Of a DNA stretch of 64,000 nucleotides, positions 11,699 to 23,155 are shown piece after piece. The translations under genes and the position numbers were made by a program. This DNA is from Melampsora larici-populina 98AG31 (lineage: Eukaryota > Basidiomycota > Pucciniomycetes > Pucciniales > Melampsoraceae). A model generated the notes under the pieces. It did not search any database. It was given only the letters and a program-made list of their open reading frames with translations, and was not told where the DNA came from. The DNA lies in contig NW_006768777.1 in the NCBI RefSeq assembly GCF_000204055.1, positions 446,057 through 510,056 on the forward strand, in the 5' to 3' direction. Numbering within the stretch: position 1 is the first letter of the stretch; each line of letters starts with the position of its first letter.

Positions 11699-11733
11699 GA
11701 TGCGCGAGCGTGGGACTTTGTTAAGTTTATCGC

Positions 11734-11905
11734 TGTTGTAGAGTTATGGGGTTACACGACTGCACCACAGCGTGTCACGTGATGTTGTACAGTCTCTGCT
11801 TTGTAGTCAAGTCTCATCTCTCCGGGAGAAGCTTCCACATCACCAACTACTGTGGAAGCCGATTCTGGGAGTGAGCACTGACGTGCTATCGTACTATCTG
11901 CTATA
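11734..11905 (+). repeat. Copia left (5') LTR
   Basis: 172 bp, identical by eye to the reassembled right LTR. Ends ...CTATA, then GGTTATGAGC at 11906, which resembles the initiator-Met half-tRNA primer site used by Drosophila copia. Confidence 0.88.
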
Positions 11906-11922
11906 GGTTATGAGCTGCGCTA
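11906..11922 (+). promoter_or_regulatory. Probable Copia primer-binding site
   Basis: Starts directly after the LTR; GGTTATGAGC resembles the initiator-Met anticodon-arm primer site (GGTTATGGGC) of the copia lineage. Assignment by similarity only. Confidence 0.5.
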
Positions 11923-11994
11923 TCGTTGAAATCGCCTTTTAAATCTTGCAAAGCTCGTAGTGTAAGTCTGAACTGCCAGTCAGCATCCGGTCAT

Positions 11995-13469
11995 ATGTCA
12001 GTAGCTCGCACTCCCCCGAAGAAATTGTCACGTACCACGGAAAGTAGTATCCAAACGCGGTCGCAGTCACAAGCTTTATCGTCTCGTTCGAACTCCGTCA
12101 ATTGTCACGTACCACGGAAAGTAGTATCCAAACGCGGTCGCAGTCACAAGCTTTATCGTCTCGTTCGAACTCCGTCTCGGGATCTCAAACCGGAGGAGAA
12201 ACATCGACTAGGGAAAACACACCCTTAGCCGGTACTCATTCATCTTTGAATCATCCCTTCACTGAAAACCCCCCCACAAACTATCTGAACCCTGCTCTAC
12301 TATTGAACATCGGACATTGTCGTCAAACCATTTTTCATCATACTCAAGAATTGGATCATTTATCGTTGAACGAAGACACTGCAAGAATGTCACAACCGGA
12401 CATCTCTACGGATAGACTCAAAGAGTTAAATCGCAAGCACGATGATGTGCATAAGTTTACTACTGGAATCGAACATCTAGCTCTTGATGGATCCAACATC
12501 GCTCGATGGAAGTTGCGCACCGCAAGAGCGGTCTACGAGATGACGGACGTTTCTTCCTACTGGACGTCTCAGAGGCCAGATGAAGAGTTGGAGATTCAGA
12601 TGGCGATCGATCGATGCGCCGGACGAGTCATCAACTCAACGATTCACGAAGACCTAAAGGACCTGATCGCCGATAAGTCTCTAGCTCACAATGCGATGTT
12701 CACTTTGGATGAACTCTTTTGCCAAGGTGGTAGGACCGCTCAATACGTTACTTTTCGCTCCATCATGCTCAGACGCTACAATCCTGCTTCTACCAACTTA
12801 ATGACCTTCATCAACGATGTGAATAAAGATTTCGAGAAACTCAAATCGGTTGGTTTTACTTGGGATGAGGATATCGTCAAGGGTATGGTCTTTCAACTCT
12901 GTGCCCCAACTACTGGGGAGTATGGTATGGACATTATAAATGCGACTCTCGACGCGCAATACCAGCTAGACAAGAAACCCTTTTCCTCTACTGAGGTACG
13001 AGCAGCCATGCAAAATCTCATCACAACTCGTAGAACGGTACATGAGAGTGAAGGGATTCAAGCACTCAGCAGCTCTTTCGCTCAAATGAACACCGGCAAT
13101 TTGAATAACCGATTCGACAATCAGCCTCGATTTACTCCTCCGCGTTACTCGACTCCCAGTAAACCAATTTTGATGAACTTTACTGGACCTACCCCTCCGG
13201 GCCCGATTTCAGCTTTGATCAAAGACAGAAACAAATCGGAAATCAACCCGATCAAGCCCGGACAAGCAGCAGCTCCCAAAGTACTTCAAGGCCTTTTTCA
13301 ATGCTTTCATGGTGGCGTGTTCGGTCATGGAACTCAGCGTTGTCCTCTTTGGATGAAACGAATCAATCGCACGGCGCCTCACTTTTGGGATTGGAGAAAG
13401 ACGAATCTCAATAGATTTTACAGTATACAAGCTTTAGGCCTTAATCCCTCTTCAATCTCGGCTCGTTAA
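11995..13469 (+). pseudogene. Copia gag, broken by a 77-bp tandem duplication
   Basis: Gag builds the virus-like particle. From ATG 11995 the frame runs VARTPPKKLSRTTESS; a 77-bp unit (12024-12100) is then repeated in tandem (12101 onward), shifting the frame because 77 is not a multiple of three. Downstream the UBN2-type gag core is open (WKLRTARAVYEMTD near 12506 to FTWDEDIVKGMVFQL near 12900). The zinc knuckle at 13302-13343 reads CFHGGVFGHGTQRC: the second Cys is Gly (codon 13311-13313). The frame closes with TAA at 13467-13469; the same frame continues into protease, so the TAA may be a lesion or a gag/pol boundary. Confidence 0.82.
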
Positions 13470-14036
13470 ATTCAAGTAGAACATACTCCTTCATCATATA
13501 CGCCATCTCAAGTATCGGCATCAACCGTAGCTTGGAGTGCAGAAGGCAATCAACCTGACTCTGTCCCCACAGAGTATTTGTTGGACAGCGGTGCCACGCA
13601 TCATGTGAGCAATGCGTTGCCTCTTCTGTTGAACCATTCCCCTCTTCCCCATCCTATCAGATTGAAAACAGCCGCTCAAGGTGACAACGCTCTGATTGTA
13701 GGAAAAGGAAACCTCCGAGTGAAGGCGACGAACGGATCTGATGTCATCATCACAGATGTCTATTACAGTCCTCAAGCTACAGGAATGCTTATTTCTCAAG
13801 CAGCGCTGGTCAAAAATGGAGCAAAGTTATGGTTCTGGGGAAATGATGTTATTTTGAGAATGAGAGATGGTCTATCAGTAGCAGCTTCTTATTGTAATCG
13901 GCGCTGGGTTATAAATGCAATCCAAACTCATGTTATCACCAAAAAAGAACCTGAGAGAGTAGGCTGTGTGAAAGTGATGAGCACTCAGCAAGATACCGAT
14001 TTAGCCTTTCTTTGGCACAGACGTTTTGGTCACGTA
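13470..14036 (+). pseudogene. Copia protease and start of integrase
   Basis: In frame with gag after the TAA. LLDSGATHHV near 13578 is the aspartic protease active site. A GAG-pre-integrase block follows, and the first zinc-binding His pair begins at LWHRRFGHV just before 14036, where a 623-bp MITE interrupts it. Reading resumes at 14660 (GTA duplication) with DMKRIRKLC. Confidence 0.85.
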
Positions 14037-14659
14037 CACTGCAGACATTATTCGGGTTCCCCAAGTGGGCAGGGAAAAATGATTGGGAGTATGATTTGTC
14101 ATAAAATGGTCTATCACTCCACACCTGAGCCATAACACCCACACTACATATGTGTAGCAGGCTCAGTGAATATGTGGTTATCATGTACATACAGTTCTGC
14201 TCAGTTATCTGCTCATCAGGACAAGTTATTCATATGTAATACATGCTGTAACTTCTTTCAGATTGAAAAAAGCTTCCAAAAGATTGACTACATACACTGA
14301 CTCAATGTTTTGGTGTGATCTCATCAACTCAACTGCATGTAACACACTTTCTGTTACTAAGACATAGCTTCAACAATATTGCCTGAGCAGCTACAGAATT
14401 ATATGTAGTGAATTTTTGGGAAAAAAATTTCAAAGTCGAAAAAGTTACATGTGGTATAACATGTGATTTATTTATTCTGATGGGCAAAAAACTGAGCAGA
14501 CCTGTATGTACATGATAGACAACTATTGACTTAGCTTGCTGCACATATGTAGTGTGGGTGAAATGGCCCAGGTGTGCAGTATTAGATTCTTTTATGAAAA
14601 ACTGTACTATTAATCATTTTCCTCTGCCAAATTGGGGAAGTTGAATGATGTTTACAGTG
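14037..14659. mobile_element. CACTG-ended MITE (CACTA/EnSpm-like), 623 bp
   Basis: Starts CACTGCAGACATTATTC and ends with the inverted repeat of CACTGTAAACATCATTC; pairing of the arms continues for about 125 bp including a shared CACCCACACTACATATGTG. Three-base duplications GTA flank it (14034-14036, 14660-14662). Excision restores the Copia integrase frame exactly (GHV-DMK). No coding capacity. CACTA-type by TIR start and 3-bp duplication. Confidence 0.85.
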
Positions 14660-17093
14660 GTAGACATGAAGAGAATTCGCAAGCTTTGCGCTGGCCAGCT
14701 AGGCCTAGGCCTGCCCTTGTCTATTCCATCCACTTCTTTCACCTGTGAAGATTGTTTGGTATGCAAGAGCACAAGACAGAGGAAGTTGGGGAGATCAGGA
14801 AGAGAACACGGACTTTTAGACATCATCGTATCAGACGTCATGGGCCCTTTCCCTGAAGATGTGAATGGTAACCGTTTTACAGTCACTTTCAGAGATGTAG
14901 CAACAACTTTCTCAGACATAGTCATCATTAAGAATAAATCAGAAGTACCTGACACTTTCACTCGTGTAATCAACAAATGGGAAAGGGAAACTGGCTTTAA
15001 AGTTAAACATGTTAGAACTGACGGAGGAGGCGAGTACATAAAGACAACATTCAATTCTTGGCTGAAATCAAAAGGCATTTTTCACGAACACTCGAACCCT
15101 TATGAACCGGAACAAAACGGTGTGGCAGAGCGTCTAAATCGAACCATAAGTGATATGGGTAGGACGATGTTGGCAGCATCACATCTACCGCAATCATTCT
15201 GGTCTTTCGCATACGTGGCGGCATGTTACCTTCATAACAGACTTCCTAACTCGCTGACTGGGGACAAAACACCTTTTGAACTCTTCTACGGACGCAAGCC
15301 TCAGTTAGACATCATCAGGACTTTCGGATCGACAGCTTTTGTACACCGACATGAAGCGCAGCGTAGTGGTAAGCTAGACAATTGAGGGAGAAAGTGCGTG
15401 ATGGTGGGTTACTTAGATGGTGGTAAAGGCTGGATCTTCTACGATGCTGGCTCGAAGGTACTACTCAAGACCGGCATCGCAGTCTTTCCATATGAAGATA
15501 AGTTCGTACATGAAAAATCTTCATCCTCACCAGAAGAACCTACTTCATCTACCACTTTGAACAAGCTACTGAACATACCACCTAAGAAGGGAAGTTTAGA
15601 ATTCATTGTCAATGCGCTACAACTTGGCAATTTCTCAGACAAAATCAAAGTACACCACGAGGACGCGCAAGTAGAAGTCTTAACAAACTCAGTGAATCTG
15701 TCGGCTGGACTGAAAGAACCTCTATCATATACCGCAGCTATGAAAGACGAATACGCTAAGGAGTGGAAAGATGCTATTGACGTTGAGCTGAAAGCCATGG
15801 ACGACATGGGAGTGTGGAAGATTGTAGACTGCCCCGCCAACGTCAACACAATCAGCCTCAAGTGGGTTTTCAAACACAAGCAACTGGCTGAGGATGGAAC
15901 TCCAATCAAATTTAAAGCTCGACTAGTCGCTCAGGGATTCTCACAAGTCGAAGGAATCAACTATGACAAAACTTTCGCTCCTACGGCCAGCATGGCATCT
16001 CTTCGTTTTGTCTTAATTCTCGCAACAAGAATGGGATGGGTTGTCCATTCTTTTGACGTGACGGCTGCATATCTTCATAGTGACATCATGAACAAACTGT
16101 ATTTTAGATTGCCACCGGGATGTATGGAAGCAGCGAGGAAGGCTAATAAGGTTTTGGAAGCGGTAAAAGCGTTGTACGGAACTAAACAGGGTGCGAGGTG
16201 TTGGTGGAAGCATATTGACAAGATCTTAATCAAACTAGGTTTTAAACCATGTCAGTTTGATCAATCTCTATATATTTGCAAGCGGGGTAATGAGGTGTGT
16301 ATTATTTGGGTGCATGTAGATGATGGGGTTGTGACGGGTAGCAGTGTGGAGTTGTTGAGAGAGTTGTCGAAGGCGTTGACTGAAGAGTTGAAGATCAGAA
16401 GGCATGGATGTGAAAAGATTAGAGGATGGTAGTTTTGAATTATCTCAAGCTGGTTTAACGAACAAGATCGTCAGAGACTTCCTAGAGACTCCCGGGAAGG
16501 CAACTACGCCTTTAAACGCATCAAACTTACCTTCATCGCCGGAAGAGGACGAAATTGAAGTCGACAAAACAAGATACCTTTCGGTCATAGGATGTCTCAA
16601 TTATCTTGCGGTAGCTACTAGACCAGATCTCACCTACGCTACGAATTTCTTGGCAAGATTCTCGGCTAGACCTACGGCTCAACACTGGGCAGCTATTCAA
16701 GGAGTGATGCGTTATCTCAAGACTACCGGGGTTGTGAAGTTACATCTGAAACCGTTGATGAGCGAGGTGAAGACGGGGCTACATACTTATGTTGATGCAA
16801 ATTGGGGAGGGGAGTACTCAAGGTCCGTCCATGGATACACGACTTTCTTTCTCGGATGCCCGATTGCTTGGACGTCGAAAAGACAAGGTTGCGTAGCAAC
16901 ATCGACATGTCATGCCGAATACATGGCATTGGGTACAGCAGCAAGGGAAGCGGTGTGGTTGAGGAATTTAGTGGAAGATGTGATAGGTGCAATGGGGCCG
17001 GTTAAACTGTTCTGCGATAACACTTCAGCTATTCACGTATCGAAGGACAATTCTTCAAACAAAAGAACCAGACATACTGATAGGGAGTTCTAT
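14660..17093 (+). pseudogene. Copia integrase, RT and RNase H (most of pol)
   Basis: Integrase: zinc-binding Cys pair in CEDCLVCKSTR, then catalytic Asp in IIVSDVMGPF, Asp in VRTDGGGEY and Glu in NGVAERLNRT. A TGA at 15383-15385 (where Arg CGA would fit) breaks the frame before VGYLDGGKGW. RT follows: LKWVFKHKQ, FKARLVAQGFSQ, VHSFDVTAAYLH (catalytic Asp) and WVHVDDGVV (catalytic Asp pair). Near 16395-16405 a frameshift is needed to continue with MDVKRLEDGSFELSQ. RNase H: TYVDANWGG, CHAEYMALG, LFCDNTSAIHV. The frame is cut at 17093 within RTRHTDREFY and resumes at 30681. Catalytic residues are kept, so the lesions look recent. Confidence 0.88.
17087..17093 (+). repeat. Target-site duplication GTTCTAT (left)
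   Basis: Seven bases repeated at 30674-30680. Removing one copy plus the insertion restores the Copia RNase H frame (EFY-YVNEQ). Confidence 0.8.
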
Positions 17094-17156
17094 CAAGGCT
17101 GCCACTATACTATACCAGTATATTATACTGTTGGTATAGTATATTTCAAGTATACT

Positions 17157-17358
17157 GGAATACACCTCGAGGCACGAGTTGGTGGAAATGTCCACTCTCG
17201 TGAAAGGTCTAGATTAGGAGTGACACTTGGCGTCCGAGAACTTCTCGGAAGAGATTTGTAATTCGAAATCTCTCTAAGCCATTCAGTCACTCCTCATCTA
17301 GACCTCCACAGCGCTTAGCTCAAGCATAAAAGATAAATCAAAATAGTTTTAAAAATTC
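17157..17358 (+). repeat. Split direct repeat A1 of YR element A
   Basis: 202 bp, identical by eye to 29954-30155. Contains a long hairpin (GGTCTAGATTAGGAGTGAC against GTCACTCCTCATCTAGACC) and a smaller one (GAGATTT/AAATCTC). Confidence 0.92.
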
Positions 17359-17382
17359 AAATTAGAAAATAAGACGTTTACA

Positions 17383-19565
17383 ATGGATTTAAGAAATCAA
17401 ATAAATCAAGCAACTGGAAATGTACAAAGACGATTAACTCGAGCTGAAGCAGCGGCAACTGGAGCGCAGTTGGCAGAGAGGTTGCCTACTCCTAGAAGAG
17501 GACAACCAGCAAGGAGAGACGAAGAAAGGAACGAAGAAGACGAAAGCGAGGGGAGAAATGAGGAGGAATCACACGTACCATTGCGAAGACAAGCAATAGA
17601 AGAGGAAGACGAAACAGAGGAATGGGGAGGAATTAAAGAGGTAGAAGACGACGAGCAAGTCAACGACGATGATGAGATACTCGAATTTGAGAGGTTAAAG
17701 AATGGTAAGACTAACAGTGATATTACTGACTTTCCTTATCCAATGTCCTTTCTTTTCTCTTTATTTCCTTTTTTCCTTCTATTTCCAAATTTCTTTTTCT
17801 TTTCTTTCCCCATCTTTCCCCATCTTTTTCCCTTTTTATTCTCCTTCCTTCTTTTCCCCCTTTCCATCTTTTATATATGAGGTATGAAAAAACAGATTAG
17901 GAACGATGAACGAAGAGGTTGAACGGGAAGGACAATCGAAGCCTGGCCCGGCTACTAATAGGTGCCCAGCCTAAGAATTGGCTTACAGTAGATATCTTAG
18001 CCTGGCCCGGCTGCAAATAGGCGCCCAGCCTAAATCGGCTAACAATAGATGATTAGCCTAGTCTGGCAGGAGAATAAGACTCAGCCGAGACGGGCTTACA
18101 ATACGTGCTATCCGTTATCATGATCCTTTTTGATCCTCCGCTATCCGTTATCATGATCCGTTGATCCAATTTCCATCAGTCGAATCATCCAACACCACAT
18201 CGTAATTTCGTTTGGAAACCCAGGTACTGACACATCGAATGGTTATTGTCATCTGTAGAAGCGAGGCGAGAAACCTTAGTGGAGATGATCCAAGAGGCGT
18301 TTGATCGAGACGATATAGAGGGAGCAAGGAAACTTACCGAGAAACTACATCGAGAGGAAGCGAGGCAGTCAATGCCACAACAGACACAACAACGCCGGAA
18401 CGCCTACGTCTTCGACGAAGAGTCATCGAATGATCCAAACGAACCTCGCACTGGCCAAAGAGATCGCGAACGTGCGATGCACGAACCAGCGCAAAGAACA
18501 CCAAGTGTTACGTTCTTGAGAGAAGGGAGGCAAGTCGTCGAGAAGGAAGCGAGAAGCGGAGCTAATGGTGAAGGCGAAGAGGGGTGGTTCCATGGTTCAA
18601 AATCGGAGGAAGAGTCTAACAAGGCAAAGTCAATCATGGCGGCCAAGAAAGGATCATTAACTTTGTCAAATGGCGACATGATCCATAATGGACAAGTGTT
18701 TAGATGTGGATCAGCGAAAATGGAAGACGCACTGACTCCTTTGTCACCTCACCTCACGACAAAGTTAAAAGCTTTGAAATCATTTATCCCGTTACCGGTT
18801 TTTGATGAAGACTTCTTGATGAAAGATCAGAAAGCATGGTCTCTTCTACCACCAAAGTCAGAAGATAAAGTTGAAAAGGAAAAACGGATGTATGGGGGGG
18901 AAGGACCGGTGGAAGAACTCACGATGAATTTTGAAGCATGGAGCGATTGCATGGAGCTGTTTTGTGTACACTTACGAGCAGCTGACTGGGAACCAGTTGC
19001 AGAGAAGTTCGAACATCATATGAACATCGTGAAGAAGATACGCAAAGACTTCGGTTGGATGGTGGCTTTACGATATTGCCGCTTGGTCCGTCAAGGGGTG
19101 ATGAGAGAAACCATCGATGGATCTTTAGGCAACTGGGCGGAGTTGCAAGATCATTTGTTAACTCAGGCTAAGACAAAGGCAGAAAGTTTCAACGAACGGG
19201 CTTACAAAACTAATCCCTATGCAGAAGGTGGACCGAAGGCGTCCATATGTCCATATACAAACCAACCGAAACCGTCGAGCTTAAAACACGTCGCAAGCAC
19301 GACAGCACAATTCGCTAGTAATCAGGCAAGTCAGGCGGTAAATCGACATGCCAGCACGAGTTCGTATTGAGGAAATGGAAACTGGAAACGATACCAGGGA
19401 AGTTATCGAGATACCTATCGAGAACCTGCACGTGAGCAATACCGGGGTGGTGATCAGCGGGACACTAGGGGTCCGAAGTGGGGAGAAGGGAAGCGAAGAG
19501 AGCGGAGCAGAAGCCCAGAGAAGCGCTATGGAAAACGAGGAGACGGGAAATGGAAACAATCGTGA
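17383..19565 (+). pseudogene. YR element A gag, premature TGA
   Basis: Probable capsid protein. Exon 1 (17383-17704) encodes an Ala/Arg then Glu-rich segment with LTRAEAAATGAQ; a 554-nt intron (GTAAGA...TGTAG) leads to exon 2 at 18259 in phase. The core (GDMIHNGQVFRCG, KDQKAWSLLP, WSDCMELFCVHLRAADW, KDFGWMVALRYCRLVRQGVM) matches element B closely. A TGA at 19368-19370 replaces the codon after ASTSSY, but the same frame continues with a basic Arg/Gly-rich tail (RERSRSPEKRYGKRG) to TGA at 19563-19565, matching B's tail. That final TGA lies inside a GTGAGC splice donor (19562): splicing 19562-19848 would fuse gag to pol in phase. Confidence 0.8.
17940..18080 (+). repeat. Intronic tandem repeats (CCTGGCCCGGCT units), element A
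   Basis: Imperfect units near 70 bp with half-units of about 35 bp, each containing GCCTGGCCCGGCT followed by AATAGG and GCCCAGCC. They lie in the gag intron. Element B has the same unit in the same intron (about 27830-27970). Confidence 0.75.
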
Positions 19566-19848
19566 GCCTTGTAGTTGAATACATTTGTTGAGAAATGAAA
19601 TGCATGCCGTAGTCGGCAATTGCATGACAACGTCCCAAGCACATTAGAGTGCAGTCTTTTCCCTTGTCCCACCTTTCTCTTTCTGAGCTTCATACATGAA
19701 AGCTGACGAGAATTTAAAGCGTACAAAGCTTTGACTTGACCTACAACATTGTCAAATCTTCTTATAAAACCCTAATTTGACAACTCAGAATAAGGAGTCC
19801 CTGACATTAATTTCGAACTTTTTTGAATAATTTGGCCTGTTACGACAG

Positions 19849-21613
19849 ATTAGCCCAAGTAGAAAGAGTACGTCCTGACGATGAGAAATCAGAAGGGCCA
19901 AGGGTAGACAAAATAAGACCTGTTTTAGATTCGTCGCAGTCGTGGAAGGAGACAGAGGCACGAGACAGACGCACTAGGGTATGGCCAAATGGCCCGTCTC
20001 ATAATATGAATTTAGAGGTTTGGGAGAAGGAGTTGTATCAAGTAAATCTGCTGTCAAAGCACAAATATATAATCAGAATGTTTACAACGGGTTTCACACA
20101 AGGCATCAAGGAAGCTTACGTACCGAATAAAGATTACTACTGTCCACCCAACCACTCTTCGGCACAACTAGCAAGAGAGAAGATAGAAGAGAACTTCAAA
20201 GTTGAACTAGAGGCAGGAAGAATGTTCGGCCCATGGACGAAACAAGAAGTCTATAAGAAAATAGGTTTCTTTAGGACGAATCCGTTGGGAGCCGTGGTAA
20301 ACAGGGACGGATCTTTTAGAGCGATTAGCGATCTGTCGTACCCAAGACATTTAGTAGATGTTTCGTCAGTAAATGAAGGCGTCAATAAGAAGGAATTTGA
20401 AACATCATGGGATGATTTCAAACAGGTGGCTTACTTTTTTACTTCGTATAAAGGGAAGCTACTATTAGGGATCTTTGACTGGGCGAAAGCCTATCGTCAG
20501 ATACCAGTCGCAGAAAACCAGTGGCGGTTTTTGATGGTACTAGATTTTAACGACCAAGTTCTTTTGGATACGAGAGTGCAGTTTGGAGGCGTAGCTGGTT
20601 GCGGAACGTTTGGATGGGCGGCAGAAGTTTGGAAAGAGCTGATGGTAGAGAAGTTTAAGCTATTGGCCGGTTTTAGATGGGTAGACAATACATTGTTTGT
20701 GAAACCTGTAGAAGACACAGAGGCGGGAAGTATGTTAGATATTGTTAGTTTAAGCACGGAGATGGGAGTAACGACAAATGAAAAAAAGTGGAAAGAGTTC
20801 ACGTACGTTCAGAAGTACTTAGGTTTTGTCTGGGATGGTGAAAATAAGACGGTGCAGTTACCACGAGAAAAAGTTGAAGAACGGCTAGAAAACATATCCA
20901 CTTATCTGAAAGTAGAAAGACAGTCCTTCAAAGAAACAGAAATATTAGTAGGAAGGCTGAATCATAGTGCGTACGTATTTCCACAAATGAAGGTGTATTG
21001 TTCAGCAATTTACAGGTGGATGAAAGAGTGGAAACACAAGTACGCCTTACGAGACATACCTGAAGAAGTGGTGGAGGATTTAGCGATTTGGAAGCATACC
21101 TTAACAGTCGCTGAACCTTTAAGAACCATCCCTAGACCCGAAACAAGGACAGTAGGTTGGGTAGGGGACGCATCGACGTCTTACGGCCTAGGTATCATCA
21201 TCGGAATATACTGGGCACGATTTAAGCTAAAAGATCGGTGGGATGAAGAAGAACCTGATGGGTCGAAGCGCGGGATCGCTTGGGCTGAAACAGTTGCAAT
21301 ACGGTTAGGCTGGCAGATGTTGAAATGCCTGGAAGATGTAAGAGGAAGAACTTACCTAGCTTTAACTGATAATACAGTATCGGAAGGAGCGATAAATAAT
21401 GGAAAGTCTAGGGATCCACTGGTAAATCGGGAGTGGAAGCGAATACAGGAAGACTTGTTATGGCACAATAGTGCAATCGAAGCTAAGAGAGTTAAGTCTG
21501 CAGACAACGCGGCAGATGCATTGTCTAGAGGATTAGATTCGACAAAGCAGAAGGAGAATATGTTGCTGATTAGCTTGCCGGCAGACCTGAAAGAATTCAT
21601 GTACCAAACTTGA
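19849..21613 (+). pseudogene. YR element A RT-RNase H, RT active site VDN
   Basis: Reverse transcriptase with RNase H. Exon begins after acceptor ACGACAG at 19848; no ATG opens it, consistent with expression as a spliced Gag-Pol fusion. RT motifs: FRTNPLGAVVNRDGSFR, LGIFDWAKAYRQIPV (catalytic Asp), QFGGVAGCGTFG, then RWVDNTLFV at about 20675-20700. The second catalytic Asp is Asn (codon 20687-20689); element B has VDD. RNase H residues are intact: VGDASTSYG, AWAETVA, ALTDNTVS, SADNAADALSRG. No DIRS-type methyltransferase follows. The Asp-to-Asn change should abolish polymerase activity. Confidence 0.87.
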
Positions 21614-22053
21614 TAAGAAATAGGAAACATACCTGTGACATCCTTTTGAACCGTTTTTGCAGTCACACAACCTAGCGAGAAGAGGTAAGCTACTTAGTAA
21701 GAGAGACGAGAAGATAGCAGGAGTGAGAGGATCAACTTACCAAAGGAAAACTTGGGTATAGTGAAAATGGAGGTAAGTGATCGCCAGCAGTTGAACAACG
21801 AAAGCTCGTGAGATACAATGACTAGCAATAGAGGGGCTCCGTTCATCGCCTTCGAGCAGCTCGTGAGATACCATGAGACTTATGGTAGGTCTCCAAAGGG
21901 ACTTGAACGAAAGGTACTAGATAACCTAGGGGACTGGTAAAGAGGAAAGAGAAATGTCAGCGACAGAACCTTCACATTTGATTGATAGAACCACGTCCCA
22001 GGAAAGACAATACCTAAATCGATTTAATACCTTAATCGATTTACTTCATAGAC
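21614..22053. other. Spacer between RT and recombinase in YR element A
   Basis: 440 bp without a supported frame. Two copies of a GCTCGTGAGATAC segment (about 21804 and 21850) are the only structure I notice. Confidence 0.45.
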
Positions 22054-22644
22054 ATGCCACCATATAGAAACCCAACCAACGAATCAAGAAGACAGTCAGA
22101 CTTACCAGGTCACTTTGAACAAGCAGCGAGAGACGCGACACTAGCCGGAGCTCATATGGCGGCAAGTGGTTGGGCTAAATCCACGTTAAAAGGTTATTCG
22201 TCTGGACTGTCGAAGTATATCACCTTTGTCGAATCAACCGGAAAGAAATTTCGAGATGACAAGAAGATATCAGCAAATGAAATGTACAATTTTATAGTGT
22301 GGGCAGGGGAATCGGGAGTCACCGTAAATGATCCACCAAAGAGAAAGGTAGCTTTGAAAACCATTGATAAGTATATTGATGGAATACAAGCCTGGCACTT
22401 AGTGAAACATGTCGCTAAAATCGAATTAGATGAAGGAATCGTTAGGATCTTATTGAGAGCGACGAAGAAAAAGGAGGAAGGTGTCTTGCTCAACTCAGAG
22501 AAAAAACCTGTAACTGTCCAGCAATTACTCACGATGTTGGATAGATGCACGGGACGATCAGAAGAACACGAATTCGTAGCAGCAACCGCGCTAGTCGCCT
22601 TTTGGGGTTTAATGCGGTTAGGAGAGGTGTTCCGGTTTAAAAAG

Positions 22645-23155
22645 TCCACTCTCACTGTTACAATTTAGGTAACATTTATGTACAAGAAGGGGTGATATAC
22701 TAATCACCATCCCTGCCCTTACCTTGCCTGGCGGTGAGGTAAGTGCTTTATGGGAAAGCGCGCGGAGCGAGCGCGAGTTTGGTTTTACCCAACCAAACTC
22801 TTGGTTTGTTGAAACCAATCCCTTGGTTTTCCAAACCAATCTGGGAGTTGGTTGAGATCTGGTTTGGTTTTGCTAACCAAAGGGATCTCGCGGCTCATTT
22901 ACTATAAACTGGCTCATTCCGATGAAGGGGTTGTCCGATTCCCCTTATCCCAAGGATGGTAAGGTACAGACCTGCCGTTCTTGGCCGGTTGGACAACCCC
23001 TTCTACGGCATGTCTGGGACTCAACTCTCGAGCATTCGAGAAGCATGTTCCGGGGTTAATGCGGTAATACCGCCATTTTTGAGATTCTTCTAACGAAATT
23101 GAATTGCCGTGTATGAACCTTAAAGGTTGCATCAACGTTTTCCCGCCTTTGAGTT
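22645..23155 (-). other. YR element B 3' non-coding region
   Basis: Carries an inverted pair GAAGGGGTTGTCC/GGACAACCCCTTC and repeated AACCAAAC-type motifs, plus CTCACC...AGGCAAGGTAAG resembling element A's B repeat. Confidence 0.6.

Noticed and set aside
17940..18080. CRISPR-like array
   Set aside because: Units are imperfect, lack unique spacers, sit in an intron, and the genome is eukaryotic.
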